25,318 nucleotides of DNA from a virus, in the IMG/VR virus record IMGVR_UViG_3300030104_003651, positions 1 to 25,318 of that record; one strand, 5' to 3'. The notes beneath the pieces are model-generated. The model was not told where the DNA came from, searched no databases, and saw nothing but the letters and a program-made list of their open reading frames with translations. This document shows positions 6,354 through 12,498 of this stretch, piece after piece. Each line of letters starts with the position of its first letter. The first letter of the stretch is position 1. The translations under genes and the position numbers were made by a program.

Positions 6354-7535
6354 TTACCTCCTTACAACAGAATCCATGATTTCACCTTTTTCAAACACGG
6401 TGTCAACAACCCTCTGTAATGCTCGCTCGGTAGCGATACCCACATTGGAATAAACAGGGACACAAAGTAGACCATAGGACTTGGAATCGCCACCCTTACG
6501 GAGCACACGACCCACAGTCTGTGTCATCTCAATGACATCCATGTTACGCAGGAAGATAACACATTCAAGTTCAGACACATTGATACCTTCAGCAAGGATT
6601 GAACGATGAAGTACAACAAACTTGCGATCAGGATCTTTACCCCAAGCGTTCAGAACTTCAAAGAACTTCTCGCGGGATACTTTCTTGCCATTGATAACAG
6701 CACCAGTCTTGGAAGTGATGTAGAGATAATCATATCCACGCTTCTCAAGTTGATAAGCAAAATCAGTCTGAAACAGATTGATAAGTTGCTTGGTGGTTCT
6801 CACACAGGTGAGAATCTTCTTGATGCCGATGTCATCAATAGTCCTGATGATATTGTTAGAATCCATGCCAGGACTGATGGACTTGACTGGCATTTTCGCC
6901 ATGTCAATAACCTTCACTTTAGGAGGAAGAATGAACTTACCTTCTACCAGTTTAGGAGCAGAAACACGCGAGATAATCTGACCATAAACATCAGCATTGT
7001 TCATGCCTGGTTTGTTGGGAGTGACAGAAGTCTTGCGGGTTGCTGTGAAATAGTAGCAACGATCTGCCTTCTTGCTAAAGTGCTCAACCGAAGGATAGAA
7101 GTTACGCTGAACACTGTTATGTGCCTCATCAAAGTAGATTGTATCGACAGGAATATCTGCCTCAACAACACGATGGAGAGAATGATAAGTGGTGAAGATA
7201 ATAGTATGCTCACGCACTGTCTCACACATAGAGACAAACAGTTTGATACGATCAGACTTCGTAGTTCTGAAATGCTTTGTCTCTCCACTGTGAACATGAA
7301 GGACATTAGCATTAGTCACATGCTCAAGAAACTCGGAAGAGAGTTGTTCTGCGAGCAAAATACGAGGACAAACAACAACAATATTACGAGGAACTTTGAT
7401 CTCAAAACGACGCACAGCGTCCATGATTGCGACCAGAGTCTTACCACCGCCAGTGGGAAAGATACACTGACCAATAGAATTAACTTTAAGGGCGTTAAGT
7501 GCGTCTTGCTGATGAGGGCGAAGAGTTACGGTCAT
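6354..7535 (-). CDS. DEAH-type superfamily 2 helicase
   Basis: 393-aa ATP-dependent helicase/translocase. Walker A is FPTGGGKT at residues 26-33, Walker B is DEAH at 136-139, motif III is FTAT near residue 164, and motif VI is QTVGRVLRKG near the C terminus. The N-terminal RPHQQDAL is the Q-like motif of the Rad25/UvsW/type III Res group. I use the ATG at 7533-7535 (MTVTLRPHQQ) rather than the TTG one codon upstream; it is 12 nt after element copy 8. It has no nuclease domain. It could act in replication or recombination, as UvsW does in T4, or with the flanking nuclease/methylase genes. Confidence 0.88.
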   Translation of the reverse strand: MTVTLRPHQQDALNALKVNSIGQCIFPTGGGKTLVAIMDAVRRFEIKVPRNIVVVCPRILLAEQLSSEFLEHVTNANVLHVHSGETKHFRTTKSDRIKLFVSMCETVREHTIIFTTYHSLHRVVEADIPVDTIYFDEAHNSVQRNFYPSVEHFSKKADRCYYFTATRKTSVTPNKPGMNNADVYGQIISRVSAPKLVEGKFILPPKVKVIDMAKMPVKSISPGMDSNNIIRTIDDIGIKKILTCVRTTKQLINLFQTDFAYQLEKRGYDYLYITSKTGAVINGKKVSREKFFEVLNAWGKDPDRKFVVLHRSILAEGINVSELECVIFLRNMDVIEMTQTVGRVLRKGGDSKSYGLLCVPVYSNVGIATERALQRVVDTVFEKGEIMDSVVRR

Positions 7536-7547
7536 CAAATCAGTTGG

Positions 7548-7580
7548 TTACAATATAGAGGACATTTGGAGGTAACTAAC
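7548..7580 (-). promoter_or_regulatory. Conserved 33-nt element, copy 8
   Basis: On the minus strand this is GTTAGTTACCTCC, AAATGTCC, TCTATATTGTAA, with a good -10-like hexamer TATATT. It heads the helicase unit (6354-7535, 6190-6351, 5966-6193, 5703-5969). Confidence 0.75.
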
Positions 7581-7584
7581 AATA

Positions 7585-8319
7585 TCATAATGGAAGTTTA
7601 CCTACGTTGATACGACTTACTGCCCTATCAAAGTATTCTTTTTCTCGTTCAATCCCAATAAACTTTCTATCTTCCATATTTGCTGCTATTCCAGTTGTTC
7701 CGGCACCCATACAAGGGTCAAGTACAGTATCACCAGGGTTTGAATATGTTCTCACTAACCATCTATAAAGTTCAACAGGTTTCTGTGTGGGGTGAAACTT
7801 ACCCTCACTTTCTGCTGTCTTAAAGTATATCACACTTCTAGGATAACGTGTTCCCTCCTCATTTTTGACGTGAACTGCTTTGGTTTGTTTACCATATTGT
7901 TCGCAGTCTCGTAATGCTTTACCCTTGTCATATGGGTCACCCGATGTCATCTGTGGATTGTAAGTTGGTTGTTTCTTGTAGAAAACTACAATGTCCTCAT
8001 GTGCTCTCATCGGTTGCTTTTTAGCATTTAAGTAACCAGTTGCCTTGCTCTTCTCCCATACTAGATTATACTTGAAATCTCTGTAGTTTGTAGAGATCAA
8101 TACAGATGTGAATGGTTGTGCTGCTGTTGATATAATCGCACAATTTGGTTTACAAATTACACCAACAATCTCCCAAAATCTATCATAATCGATGATACGA
8201 TCCCACTGATTGCGAGACTTGTTTAATGTCCCATAGGGAAAATCTGTTAATAGAAGATCAATGCTCTGGGGTTCAAGATTACCCAGAACATTGAACATAT
8301 CATCGTTGTATAACATCAT
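7585..8319 (-). CDS. DNA methyltransferase, beta class, with DFPY motif
   Basis: About 244-aa predicted N4/N6 amino-methyltransferase. Motif IV reads TDFPYG at residues 25-30 instead of the usual DPPY. Motif I, DPCMGAGTTG, is C-terminal, with HPTQKP before it, so the order is beta class. The open frame starts at a TTG, but the ATG at 8317-8319 overlaps the nuclease stop as ATGA and is more likely. The tight coupling to 8316-8888 argues for a second restriction-modification-like pair. DLPY/DFPY variants occur in phage methylases, so it may well be active. The recognition site is unknown. Confidence 0.88.
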   Translation of the reverse strand: MMLYNDDMFNVLGNLEPQSIDLLLTDFPYGTLNKSRNQWDRIIDYDRFWEIVGVICKPNCAIISTAAQPFTSVLISTNYRDFKYNLVWEKSKATGYLNAKKQPMRAHEDIVVFYKKQPTYNPQMTSGDPYDKGKALRDCEQYGKQTKAVHVKNEEGTRYPRSVIYFKTAESEGKFHPTQKPVELYRWLVRTYSNPGDTVLDPCMGAGTTGIAANMEDRKFIGIEREKEYFDRAVSRINVGKLPL

Positions 8320-8888
8320 TTCAACCAATCGATGAACTCATTATAGACAGAGGTGTCAAGTCTAAAGTCCTCACGATACTCTTCTTTGTAGATAGAACGA
8401 GAAGATGAACGCTTACGCGAAGGATTGACAAAAAAGATCTTCACTTCCTTGCCTGTAATCTTTTTGAAAAAAGCAAGATAGTAGGCAAAAGCATCCTTCC
8501 CACAGGCATTTTGTCCAGCGAAGATTGCGTACTCTACATTGTCAGGAACATCAGGAGATTGATCCAGTTCAATGAAGTCCATTACAGCACGTTTGAGATA
8601 GCAAGCATCCAAATAACATTTAGATTCGACTGCTTTCGTCATCACATCGTTGTGGTAGATGTGTTTATCAACCTGAAGATTCTTCAGGCAAGTGCCATCA
8701 ACCTCCTCGGTACGTTTGTAATCATTTCTGCGAGCATCTAGTCCCAATTTATCACAAGTTCTTTCAATCAAGTTTTCATAAACTAGACCAGATGCTGACC
8801 GAGCAGCACCACCACCCAACTCAAAATGAGTCTGGGGAAGTTTATCAACTTCGGTTTCGTACTGTTCAATGATGTCAAGTAAACTCAT
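8316..8888 (-). CDS. Putative type II restriction endonuclease (PD-(D/E)XK-like)
   Basis: 190-aa protein. GLVYENLIERTCDKLG (E39) is followed by LQVDKHIYHN (D74) and AVESKCYLDACYLKRAVMDF (E88-S-K90), the spacing of an E...D...ExK nuclease core. The segment ESKCYLD..YLKRA is similar to what I recall from type II restriction enzymes. A Ser/Arg-rich stretch (SRKRSSSRS) near residue 160 may contact DNA. The ATG at 8886-8888 lies 19 nt after the previous stop. The overlapping methyltransferase downstream supports a restriction role. Confidence 0.72.
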   Translation of the reverse strand: MSLLDIIEQYETEVDKLPQTHFELGGGAARSASGLVYENLIERTCDKLGLDARRNDYKRTEEVDGTCLKNLQVDKHIYHNDVMTKAVESKCYLDACYLKRAVMDFIELDQSPDVPDNVEYAIFAGQNACGKDAFAYYLAFFKKITGKEVKIFFVNPSRKRSSSRSIYKEEYREDFRLDTSVYNEFIDWLK

Positions 8889-8907
8889 GATAAAAAAGAT
8901 AAGATGA

Positions 8908-9126
8908 TCAGGCGGCAGATTCTTCTGCTGTTGTTGTTGCTTTGCCTACGTTAGATGGACCTTTCCAAACTAGACCATTCTCTTCCCAATGTGCGATAAA
9001 TGCCCGACGAAGATCAGTAAGTTCATTATACCGTGCTTGCTGCTCTTTTGTCCAGTTAAAGTTATTATCTCTCCACACTTTGCGGAGTTCTTGAAGTTCA
9101 CGAAGGATGGTTGAAGAATTGTTCAT
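8908..9126 (-). CDS. Hypothetical helical protein, 72 aa
   Basis: The ATG at 9124-9126 is 12 nt after element copy 9. The sequence (STILRELQELRKVWRDNNFN, then KEQQARYNELTDLRRAFIAHW) is almost entirely heptad-like helix, ending in a flexible Thr/Ala/Glu tail. It precedes the second restriction-modification pair and might be its controller, but I see no clear helix-turn-helix, so that is only a possibility. Confidence 0.72.
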   Translation of the reverse strand: MNNSSTILRELQELRKVWRDNNFNWTKEQQARYNELTDLRRAFIAHWEENGLVWKGPSNVGKATTTAEESAA

Positions 9127-9138
9127 GATGATTGATGA

Positions 9139-9171
9139 TTACGATGTAGTGGACGTTTGGAGGTTACTAAC
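9139..9171 (-). promoter_or_regulatory. Conserved 33-nt element, copy 9
   Basis: On the minus strand this is GTTAGTAACCTCC, AAACGTCC, ACTACATCGTAA. The conserved block is perfect but the -10-like hexamer is degraded to TACATC. It heads the unit 8908-9126, 8316-8888 and 7585-8319. Confidence 0.7.
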
Positions 9172-9172
9172 T

Positions 9173-9382
9173 TTATTCTTGCTCACATGTGATGTCACGA
9201 TATTCTTCAATGATTCTATTCAAATCATCGACACAGTATCTCATGGCATAGGTGGAGTATCCCGTGGCGTAAGGATAAGTCCTTTCGACACCACTTTCCT
9301 CCCTTGAATCTACTTCATCGCAGACTCTTACAGCATCTTGTAACCTTTCAACTATACTAATCAGTTGATTGTCAAGATTCAT
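9173..9382 (-). CDS. Hypothetical protein, 69 aa
   Basis: The ATG at 9380-9382 is 14 nt after element copy 10. The protein begins MNLDNQLISIVERLQDAVRV and is acidic, with two helical stretches separated by a Tyr/Ala-rich middle (YPYATGYSTYAM). It is a single-gene unit, as its stop lies 1 nt before element copy 9. No family recognised. Confidence 0.72.
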   Translation of the reverse strand: MNLDNQLISIVERLQDAVRVCDEVDSREESGVERTYPYATGYSTYAMRYCVDDLNRIIEEYRDITCEQE

Positions 9383-9396
9383 TGTTTTCTCGTTGT

Positions 9397-9429
9397 CTAC
9401 ACCATAGTGGACATTCCGAGGTAACTAAC
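9397..9429 (-). promoter_or_regulatory. Conserved 33-nt element, copy 10 (divergent, outermost)
   Basis: On the minus strand this is GTTAGTTACCTCG, GAATGTCC, ACTATGGTGTAG. It is the most upstream copy and marks the boundary with the basic-protein genes; I see no further copies at higher coordinates. Confidence 0.68.
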
Positions 9430-9440
9430 AATAATACCTG

Positions 9441-10121
9441 TCAATTAGCAGCAGCAAGTTGTTTCTGTGGTGGTTTATTCTTATTAGGTGTGTTTGCTGT
9501 CACCTTTTGATTATTCTTGGAGGGTGATAATGCCTTTTGAGAACCACTACCAGTTACTTTCTTTTTATCACCTGAACCAATATAACCTGCCCTCTTTGGT
9601 CCGAGTACAGTAACTCTAACTGGTTTAATTCCTGATTGTGTGGCAGGTTTAGATTCTGGTCTCTTCGTTATTGATGAAGAACCAGGTTTTAATGCCTTAC
9701 GTTGTGGTGTTCCTGCTAGTTTCTTTTTAATATCACCACGTTGTGCTGTTCCTAGCATAGGACGTGATTTAACAGCAGTTTTAGCAGCAGTTTTAGCAGC
9801 AGTTTTTGCTGCTGTTTTAATAACATCAGAGGTTGTCTTTTTAGTCTTCGCTAATGCTCCACCCTTTTCAGGTTTAGGTGTTGCTTCTTTATTCTTCATT
9901 CTATATGGTGCTGGTTTGCGTTTCTGTTCAGAACCTGCTGTATTCTTACCAGCATTCTTGATACTTTGAACCGCACCTTTAGCAGCACCTTTCAAGGCAG
10001 AACCTAAACCAGTTCTAGGTCTTTTCTTAAATGATTTATATGAACCACCTTCGGTGCCTGATGTAGAATAATCAGCAACACCTTGTGGACCCTCTGTAAT
10101 AAACTCTTGAAAAGATTTCAT
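9441..10121 (-). CDS. Basic low-complexity protein with T4-like capsid-targeting N terminus
   Basis: 226-aa, very Lys/Ala/Gly/Pro-rich and probably disordered. It begins MKSFQEFITEGPQG, close to the T4 internal-protein capsid-targeting sequence (MKTYQEFIAE type). Its I-T-E at residues 8-10 fits the (L/I)xE cleavage preference of the T4 gp21 prohead protease. The middle has four tandem KTAA-type units (12-bp DNA repeats at 9771-9818), and the rest has many PK, KR and KP pairs suited to binding DNA. The ATG overlaps the stop of the preceding, similar gene as ATGA. I infer a virion-packaged, DNA-associated protein. Function not established. Confidence 0.72.
   Translation of the reverse strand: MKSFQEFITEGPQGVADYSTSGTEGGSYKSFKKRPRTGLGSALKGAAKGAVQSIKNAGKNTAGSEQKRKPAPYRMKNKEATPKPEKGGALAKTKKTTSDVIKTAAKTAAKTAAKTAVKSRPMLGTAQRGDIKKKLAGTPQRKALKPGSSSITKRPESKPATQSGIKPVRVTVLGPKRAGYIGSGDKKKVTGSGSQKALSPSKNNQKVTANTPNKNKPPQKQLAAAN
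9771..9818. repeat. Four tandem 12-bp repeats encoding KTAA units
   Basis: Four consecutive 12-bp units (agcagcagtttt type on the plus strand; the last has synonymous tgctgctg) encode the repeated Lys-Thr-Ala-Ala stretch of the basic protein. The units are nearly identical and likely arose by slippage. Confidence 0.8.
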
Positions 10122-10873
10122 GTTGACATCCTCTTGTGGACTCTACCCATGATCTTGGTTCTACCCTTGGCATCAGGATTTGTGCCTGTTTCTTTCTTAT
10201 ACTTGGCAGTTTCTTGGTCTTTCATGATACCACGCAGCATTGTTTCGCCTTTACGTTGCTGCTTCATTCTTTCCTGACGAGTCATACCAGATGCCTTTGC
10301 TGGTTTATAATCAGGAGAGACAGATTTAGTCTCTTTCTTTTTCAGGAGTTTAGATGCTTCTTTACTAGCATCTTTTGTAGATGTGGCAGGTTTCTTCGCA
10401 TCACCACCACCTTTTTTGGCGGCAATTCTTGCCTGTGCTGCTTTCTTCCTCTCTGCTTTCACTTTATCAGCATAGGATTGTTTTACCTCTGCTGACCCTC
10501 TTTCTTTTGTTGGTTGTTGTTCACGTTCAGATCTTGCTTTGGTAGTACCAACATCCTTTCTAGTCTTATATTCACCCACAGGGGCAGATTTGCCACCACC
10601 TGTTGCCTTGACCCTAGGTTTTACACCTGGTCGTCTTCTTGAACCAGTATCTCTTTTAGGTTCTTTTCTACCATCAGCACCGGTCTGTTTGATTTGAGAT
10701 CTACCTTGGACTTCAGGATCATACGCCTCCATGTTAGTGGTGGTATGCTGATGTGCCATCTTACGCTGTTTTGCTTTCTGTCTTCTCTGACGATATTCAG
10801 CGTTCTTATTTGCTTGGTTGAGAGGATTATCTTGGGGATCAATATCCTCCATGAATTGTTGAAATGTCTTCAT
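10118..10873 (-). CDS. Basic virion-type protein with MKTFQQFMED N terminus
   Basis: 251-aa, highly basic (long stretches such as RRQKAKQRKMAHQ and AERKKAAQARIAAKKGGG). It matches my memory of a cyanomyovirus protein family with the segments YKTRKDVGTTKARSEREQQP, RIAAKKG, SKLLKKK and SPDYKPAKASGMTR. The N terminus resembles the T4 capsid-targeting peptide, but the expected cleavage tripeptide reads M-E-D rather than (L/I)xE, so processing is less certain than for its neighbour. Gene order and style suggest a packaged head protein. It overlaps both neighbours by ATGA. Confidence 0.78.
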   Translation of the reverse strand: MKTFQQFMEDIDPQDNPLNQANKNAEYRQRRQKAKQRKMAHQHTTTNMEAYDPEVQGRSQIKQTGADGRKEPKRDTGSRRRPGVKPRVKATGGGKSAPVGEYKTRKDVGTTKARSEREQQPTKERGSAEVKQSYADKVKAERKKAAQARIAAKKGGGDAKKPATSTKDASKEASKLLKKKETKSVSPDYKPAKASGMTRQERMKQQRKGETMLRGIMKDQETAKYKKETGTNPDAKGRTKIMGRVHKRMST

Positions 10874-11058
10874 GATTGTACGACGGAAGCACCATCAAAT
10901 CCACCATTTTTGCCATCGGTATTTACAAGCATAGCATCTGCTTTTGCTTTGGTAGAATAACTAACCCTACCCACTGATTCATCAGACCAACGATTTCCAC
11001 CATGATAGTACATGGTACGTCCGTCTAATTTGCCGGGTCTTGTAATATGATACGCCAT
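10870..11058 (-). CDS. Small conserved cyanophage protein, 62 aa
   Basis: The ATG at 11056-11058 starts 2 nt after a perfect 12-bp inverted repeat. The sequence MAYHITRPGKLDGRTMYYHG followed by NRWSDESVGRVSYSTKAKAD has the layout of small repeat-like domains common in cyanophage genomes (YY.G.NRW....R..Y.TKA.A), apparently a single beta-rich unit. Function unknown. It is coupled by ATGA to the basic protein gene downstream. Confidence 0.78.
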   Translation of the reverse strand: MAYHITRPGKLDGRTMYYHGGNRWSDESVGRVSYSTKAKADAMLVNTDGKNGGFDGASVVQS

Positions 11059-11060
11059 AA

Positions 11061-11094
11061 CAGGAAGACTAATATATTTTATTTAGTCTTCCTG
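11061..11094 (-). promoter_or_regulatory. Perfect 12-bp inverted repeat with late-promoter-like core
   Basis: CAGGAAGACTAA and its exact complement flank a 10-nt AT-only loop. On the minus strand CTAAATAA (11079-11086) in the loop and stem edge resembles the T4 late promoter core TATAAATA, 20 nt before the ATG at 11058. The palindrome ends 2 nt before that ATG, so an RNA carrying it would have a hairpin next to the start codon. It could be a terminator (no T-tract), an operator or a translational control site. Confidence 0.6.
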
Positions 11095-11105
11095 ACTAAT
11101 TTAGT

Positions 11106-11276
11106 TCACCATGTATCGGGTGTGGACAAGTCCTCGATATAAGCATTCACTTTTTCTGAACCTTGAATGTCTAGAACTTTCTCCCAATCAATATTATGTG
11201 GTTGAAAGTCATCCATCACATCTAATTCTAGAGTGACGCGAAACTTTGCTTTTTGAGGGACGTAAGCGAAAGGCAT
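11106..11276 (-). CDS. Small conserved cyanophage protein, 56 aa
   Basis: Runs from the ATG at 11274-11276 to a TGA at 11106-11108. AGGAG lies 6 nt upstream of the start, and a sigma-70-like promoter lies at 11301-11329. The protein begins MPFAYVPQKAKFRVTLELDV and ends YIEDLSTPDTW; I recall near-identical small proteins (RVTLELDVMDDF, EKV..YIEDLS.PDTW) from cyanomyoviruses. Function unknown. Confidence 0.8.
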   Translation of the reverse strand: MPFAYVPQKAKFRVTLELDVMDDFQPHNIDWEKVLDIQGSEKVNAYIEDLSTPDTW

Positions 11277-11300
11277 GGTGAACTCCTGAACTACTTTAAC

Positions 11301-11329
11301 AATATAGTACGAAATCCACCCGCAGTCAA
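11301..11329 (-). promoter_or_regulatory. Sigma-70-like promoter, TTGACT-N17-TATATT
   Basis: On the minus strand TTGACT (11324-11329) and TATATT (11301-11306) are separated by exactly 17 nt. The predicted start is about 18 nt before the AGGAG of the gene at 11106-11276. It likely uses host RNA polymerase and drives that gene and perhaps 10870-11058 onward. Confidence 0.65.
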
Positions 11330-11336
11330 GGGGTGG
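11316..11336 (-). terminator. Hairpin at operon boundary, possible terminator
   Basis: CCACCC and GGGTGG form a 6-bp GC-rich stem around a 9-nt loop containing CTTGACTGC, so the loop holds the -35 box of the promoter at 11301-11329. It is followed by ATTTCG, not a T-tract. It may terminate transcription from upstream while leaving a promoter. Confidence 0.4.
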
Positions 11337-11529
11337 TGGTCAGTTGTTGGACTGGACAATGAATGTATTTAGTGTCAAAGAATAGGTTTTTAACATTTCC
11401 TGACACAATAAAGAGGTTCGTGATGACTAATTGTGCCATGATAAGTGTGCGGATGATGGCAATTTTATCCGCATCCCTCTGATTCCTACCCTCTTTCCTA
11501 CCGAGAGCAAGTGCCCACAATCTCCACAT
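11326..11529 (-). CDS. Small membrane protein, 67 aa, conserved in cyanophages
   Basis: The ATG at 11527-11529 gives MWRLWALALGRKEGRNQRDA followed by DKIAIIRTLIMAQLVITNLFIVSGNV. The GRKEGRNQR.ADKIAI motif followed by one membrane helix (about residues 24-44) resembles small cyanomyovirus membrane proteins I recall. The last ~20 residues overlap the hairpin/promoter region at 11316-11336 and may be variable. It follows the metalloprotease gene by 7 nt. Function unknown. Confidence 0.75.
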   Translation of the reverse strand: MWRLWALALGRKEGRNQRDADKIAIIRTLIMAQLVITNLFIVSGNVKNLFFDTKYIHCPVQQLTTTP

Positions 11530-11536
11530 GGATAAT

Positions 11537-12220
11537 TTAGTTTTTAATAAATCCTTTATCTAATAAGAATTGTTTGGTTAAAGGAGTTGGTTGATAAATT
11601 GTCCACATCTTACCTGTCTTACATGCTTTGAGAGCAGCAACTGTCATGCCTTCAGTTCTACCTGTCCACATTGCTTCTTGTTCCCAAGGTAATACCTGTT
11701 TGGGATAAGTATCCTTTGCCATGTCTTTCCACAGTTGTGGAATCTTCTTGTCATCAAAGATAACAGCAATATATGTGTTCTTAATATCTCCTGCCATACA
11801 ATCTTGTGCCATGTGCCATCCCTCATGGCGCATTACTGACATCAAGGTGCCTGGTCTTTTCATGAAACGATCATTCAAATAGAAATGATTGCTGACTGTA
11901 TGATATACCCCACGATGTCCGGGTGGGAAGTATTCTTCTGGTGCCAGATATACCTTTGAACCTACCGCATTGATATATTTAAGTAATTCGGTGAATTCAG
12001 ATCTTACTACATCGTATGACGTACCGTAATGATCTTCAATTGTCTTGATGGAAGTAACTTCCACAACACCATCTTTACACTCTTGTAAAAGAAGACAACC
12101 CATTGAATGATTCGTAAAGTAATCATCAGGATATTCAAGTGGGTTTGACTGAAAATCATTAGCTAATGTGGGTGTGGAAAGACTCACAGATGCTGCGAGT
12201 GCTAATAATAATTTTCTCAT
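11537..12220 (-). CDS. Secreted HExxH putative zinc metalloprotease
   Basis: 227-aa protein. The N terminus MRKLLLALAASVSLSTPTLA is a good Sec signal peptide with cleavage likely after residue 20 (TLA|ND). A zinc-binding HEGWH motif is at residues 132-136, with a possible third ligand Glu in the LPWEQEAMW segment near residue 180. Cysteines near residues 42, 48 and 141 could form disulfides in the periplasm. Related proteins are common in cyanomyoviruses with unknown substrate. A role in the cell envelope, such as lysis or superinfection control, is inference. It starts by ATGA overlap with the preceding gene. Confidence 0.8.
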   Translation of the reverse strand: MRKLLLALAASVSLSTPTLANDFQSNPLEYPDDYFTNHSMGCLLLQECKDGVVEVTSIKTIEDHYGTSYDVVRSEFTELLKYINAVGSKVYLAPEEYFPPGHRGVYHTVSNHFYLNDRFMKRPGTLMSVMRHEGWHMAQDCMAGDIKNTYIAVIFDDKKIPQLWKDMAKDTYPKQVLPWEQEAMWTGRTEGMTVAALKACKTGKMWTIYQPTPLTKQFLLDKGFIKN

Positions 12221-12498
12221 TGTTCCATTGACGAATTTCTGCTTCTTATATATTCAATCTCATGCCAGTACCACTTTTGACACACAATCAGACTATGAGT
12301 CTTTTTATGTTTTTCATCTTTTGTATATTGACATTTGGGTTTATCCTTTACACCAACTTCAATTGTGATATAATCTTCATCAACAAAGTATACCCACCCC
12401 TCGTCTATTAAACCAGTAGAACGAGTCCATCTTACATAATCATCAATCTTTGGGGTGAGATATTCAAATTTTAGTTTCTCTTTACGAGTTTCCATCAT
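12217..12498 (-). CDS. Conserved hypothetical cyanophage protein, about 93 aa
   Basis: The sequence LKFEYLTPKIDDYVRWTRST, then GWVYFVDEDYITIEVGVKDKP, then HKKTHSLIVCQKWYWHEIEY resembles small cyanomyovirus proteins of unknown function. The frame is open upstream to an ATG at 12567, but that would overlap the previous gene by 86 nt. ATGs at 12504, 12498 and 12495 are all possible, and I list 12498 (MMETRKEKL). The end overlaps the metalloprotease start as ATGA. Confidence 0.75.
   Translation of the reverse strand: MMETRKEKLKFEYLTPKIDDYVRWTRSTGLIDEGWVYFVDEDYITIEVGVKDKPKCQYTKDEKHKKTHSLIVCQKWYWHEIEYIRSRNSSMEQ

Noticed and set aside
6606-7610. 334-codon open frame on the plus strand
   Set aside because: Lies antisense to the DEAH helicase, whose motifs are unmistakable; the plus product has no recognisable domain.
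388-9429. CRISPR array formed by the ten 33-nt repeats
   Set aside because: Spacing is irregular (about 0.2-1.9 kb), coding genes lie between copies, and each copy sits at a gene start; these are dispersed regulatory elements.
388-9429. T7-like single-subunit RNA polymerase promoters, because several copies read CACTATAG or CTATAG
   Set aside because: The upstream recognition part does not resemble T7-group promoters, the TATAG core is poorly conserved (TACATC, TATGGT), and no such polymerase gene is visible in the window. I cannot exclude it elsewhere.
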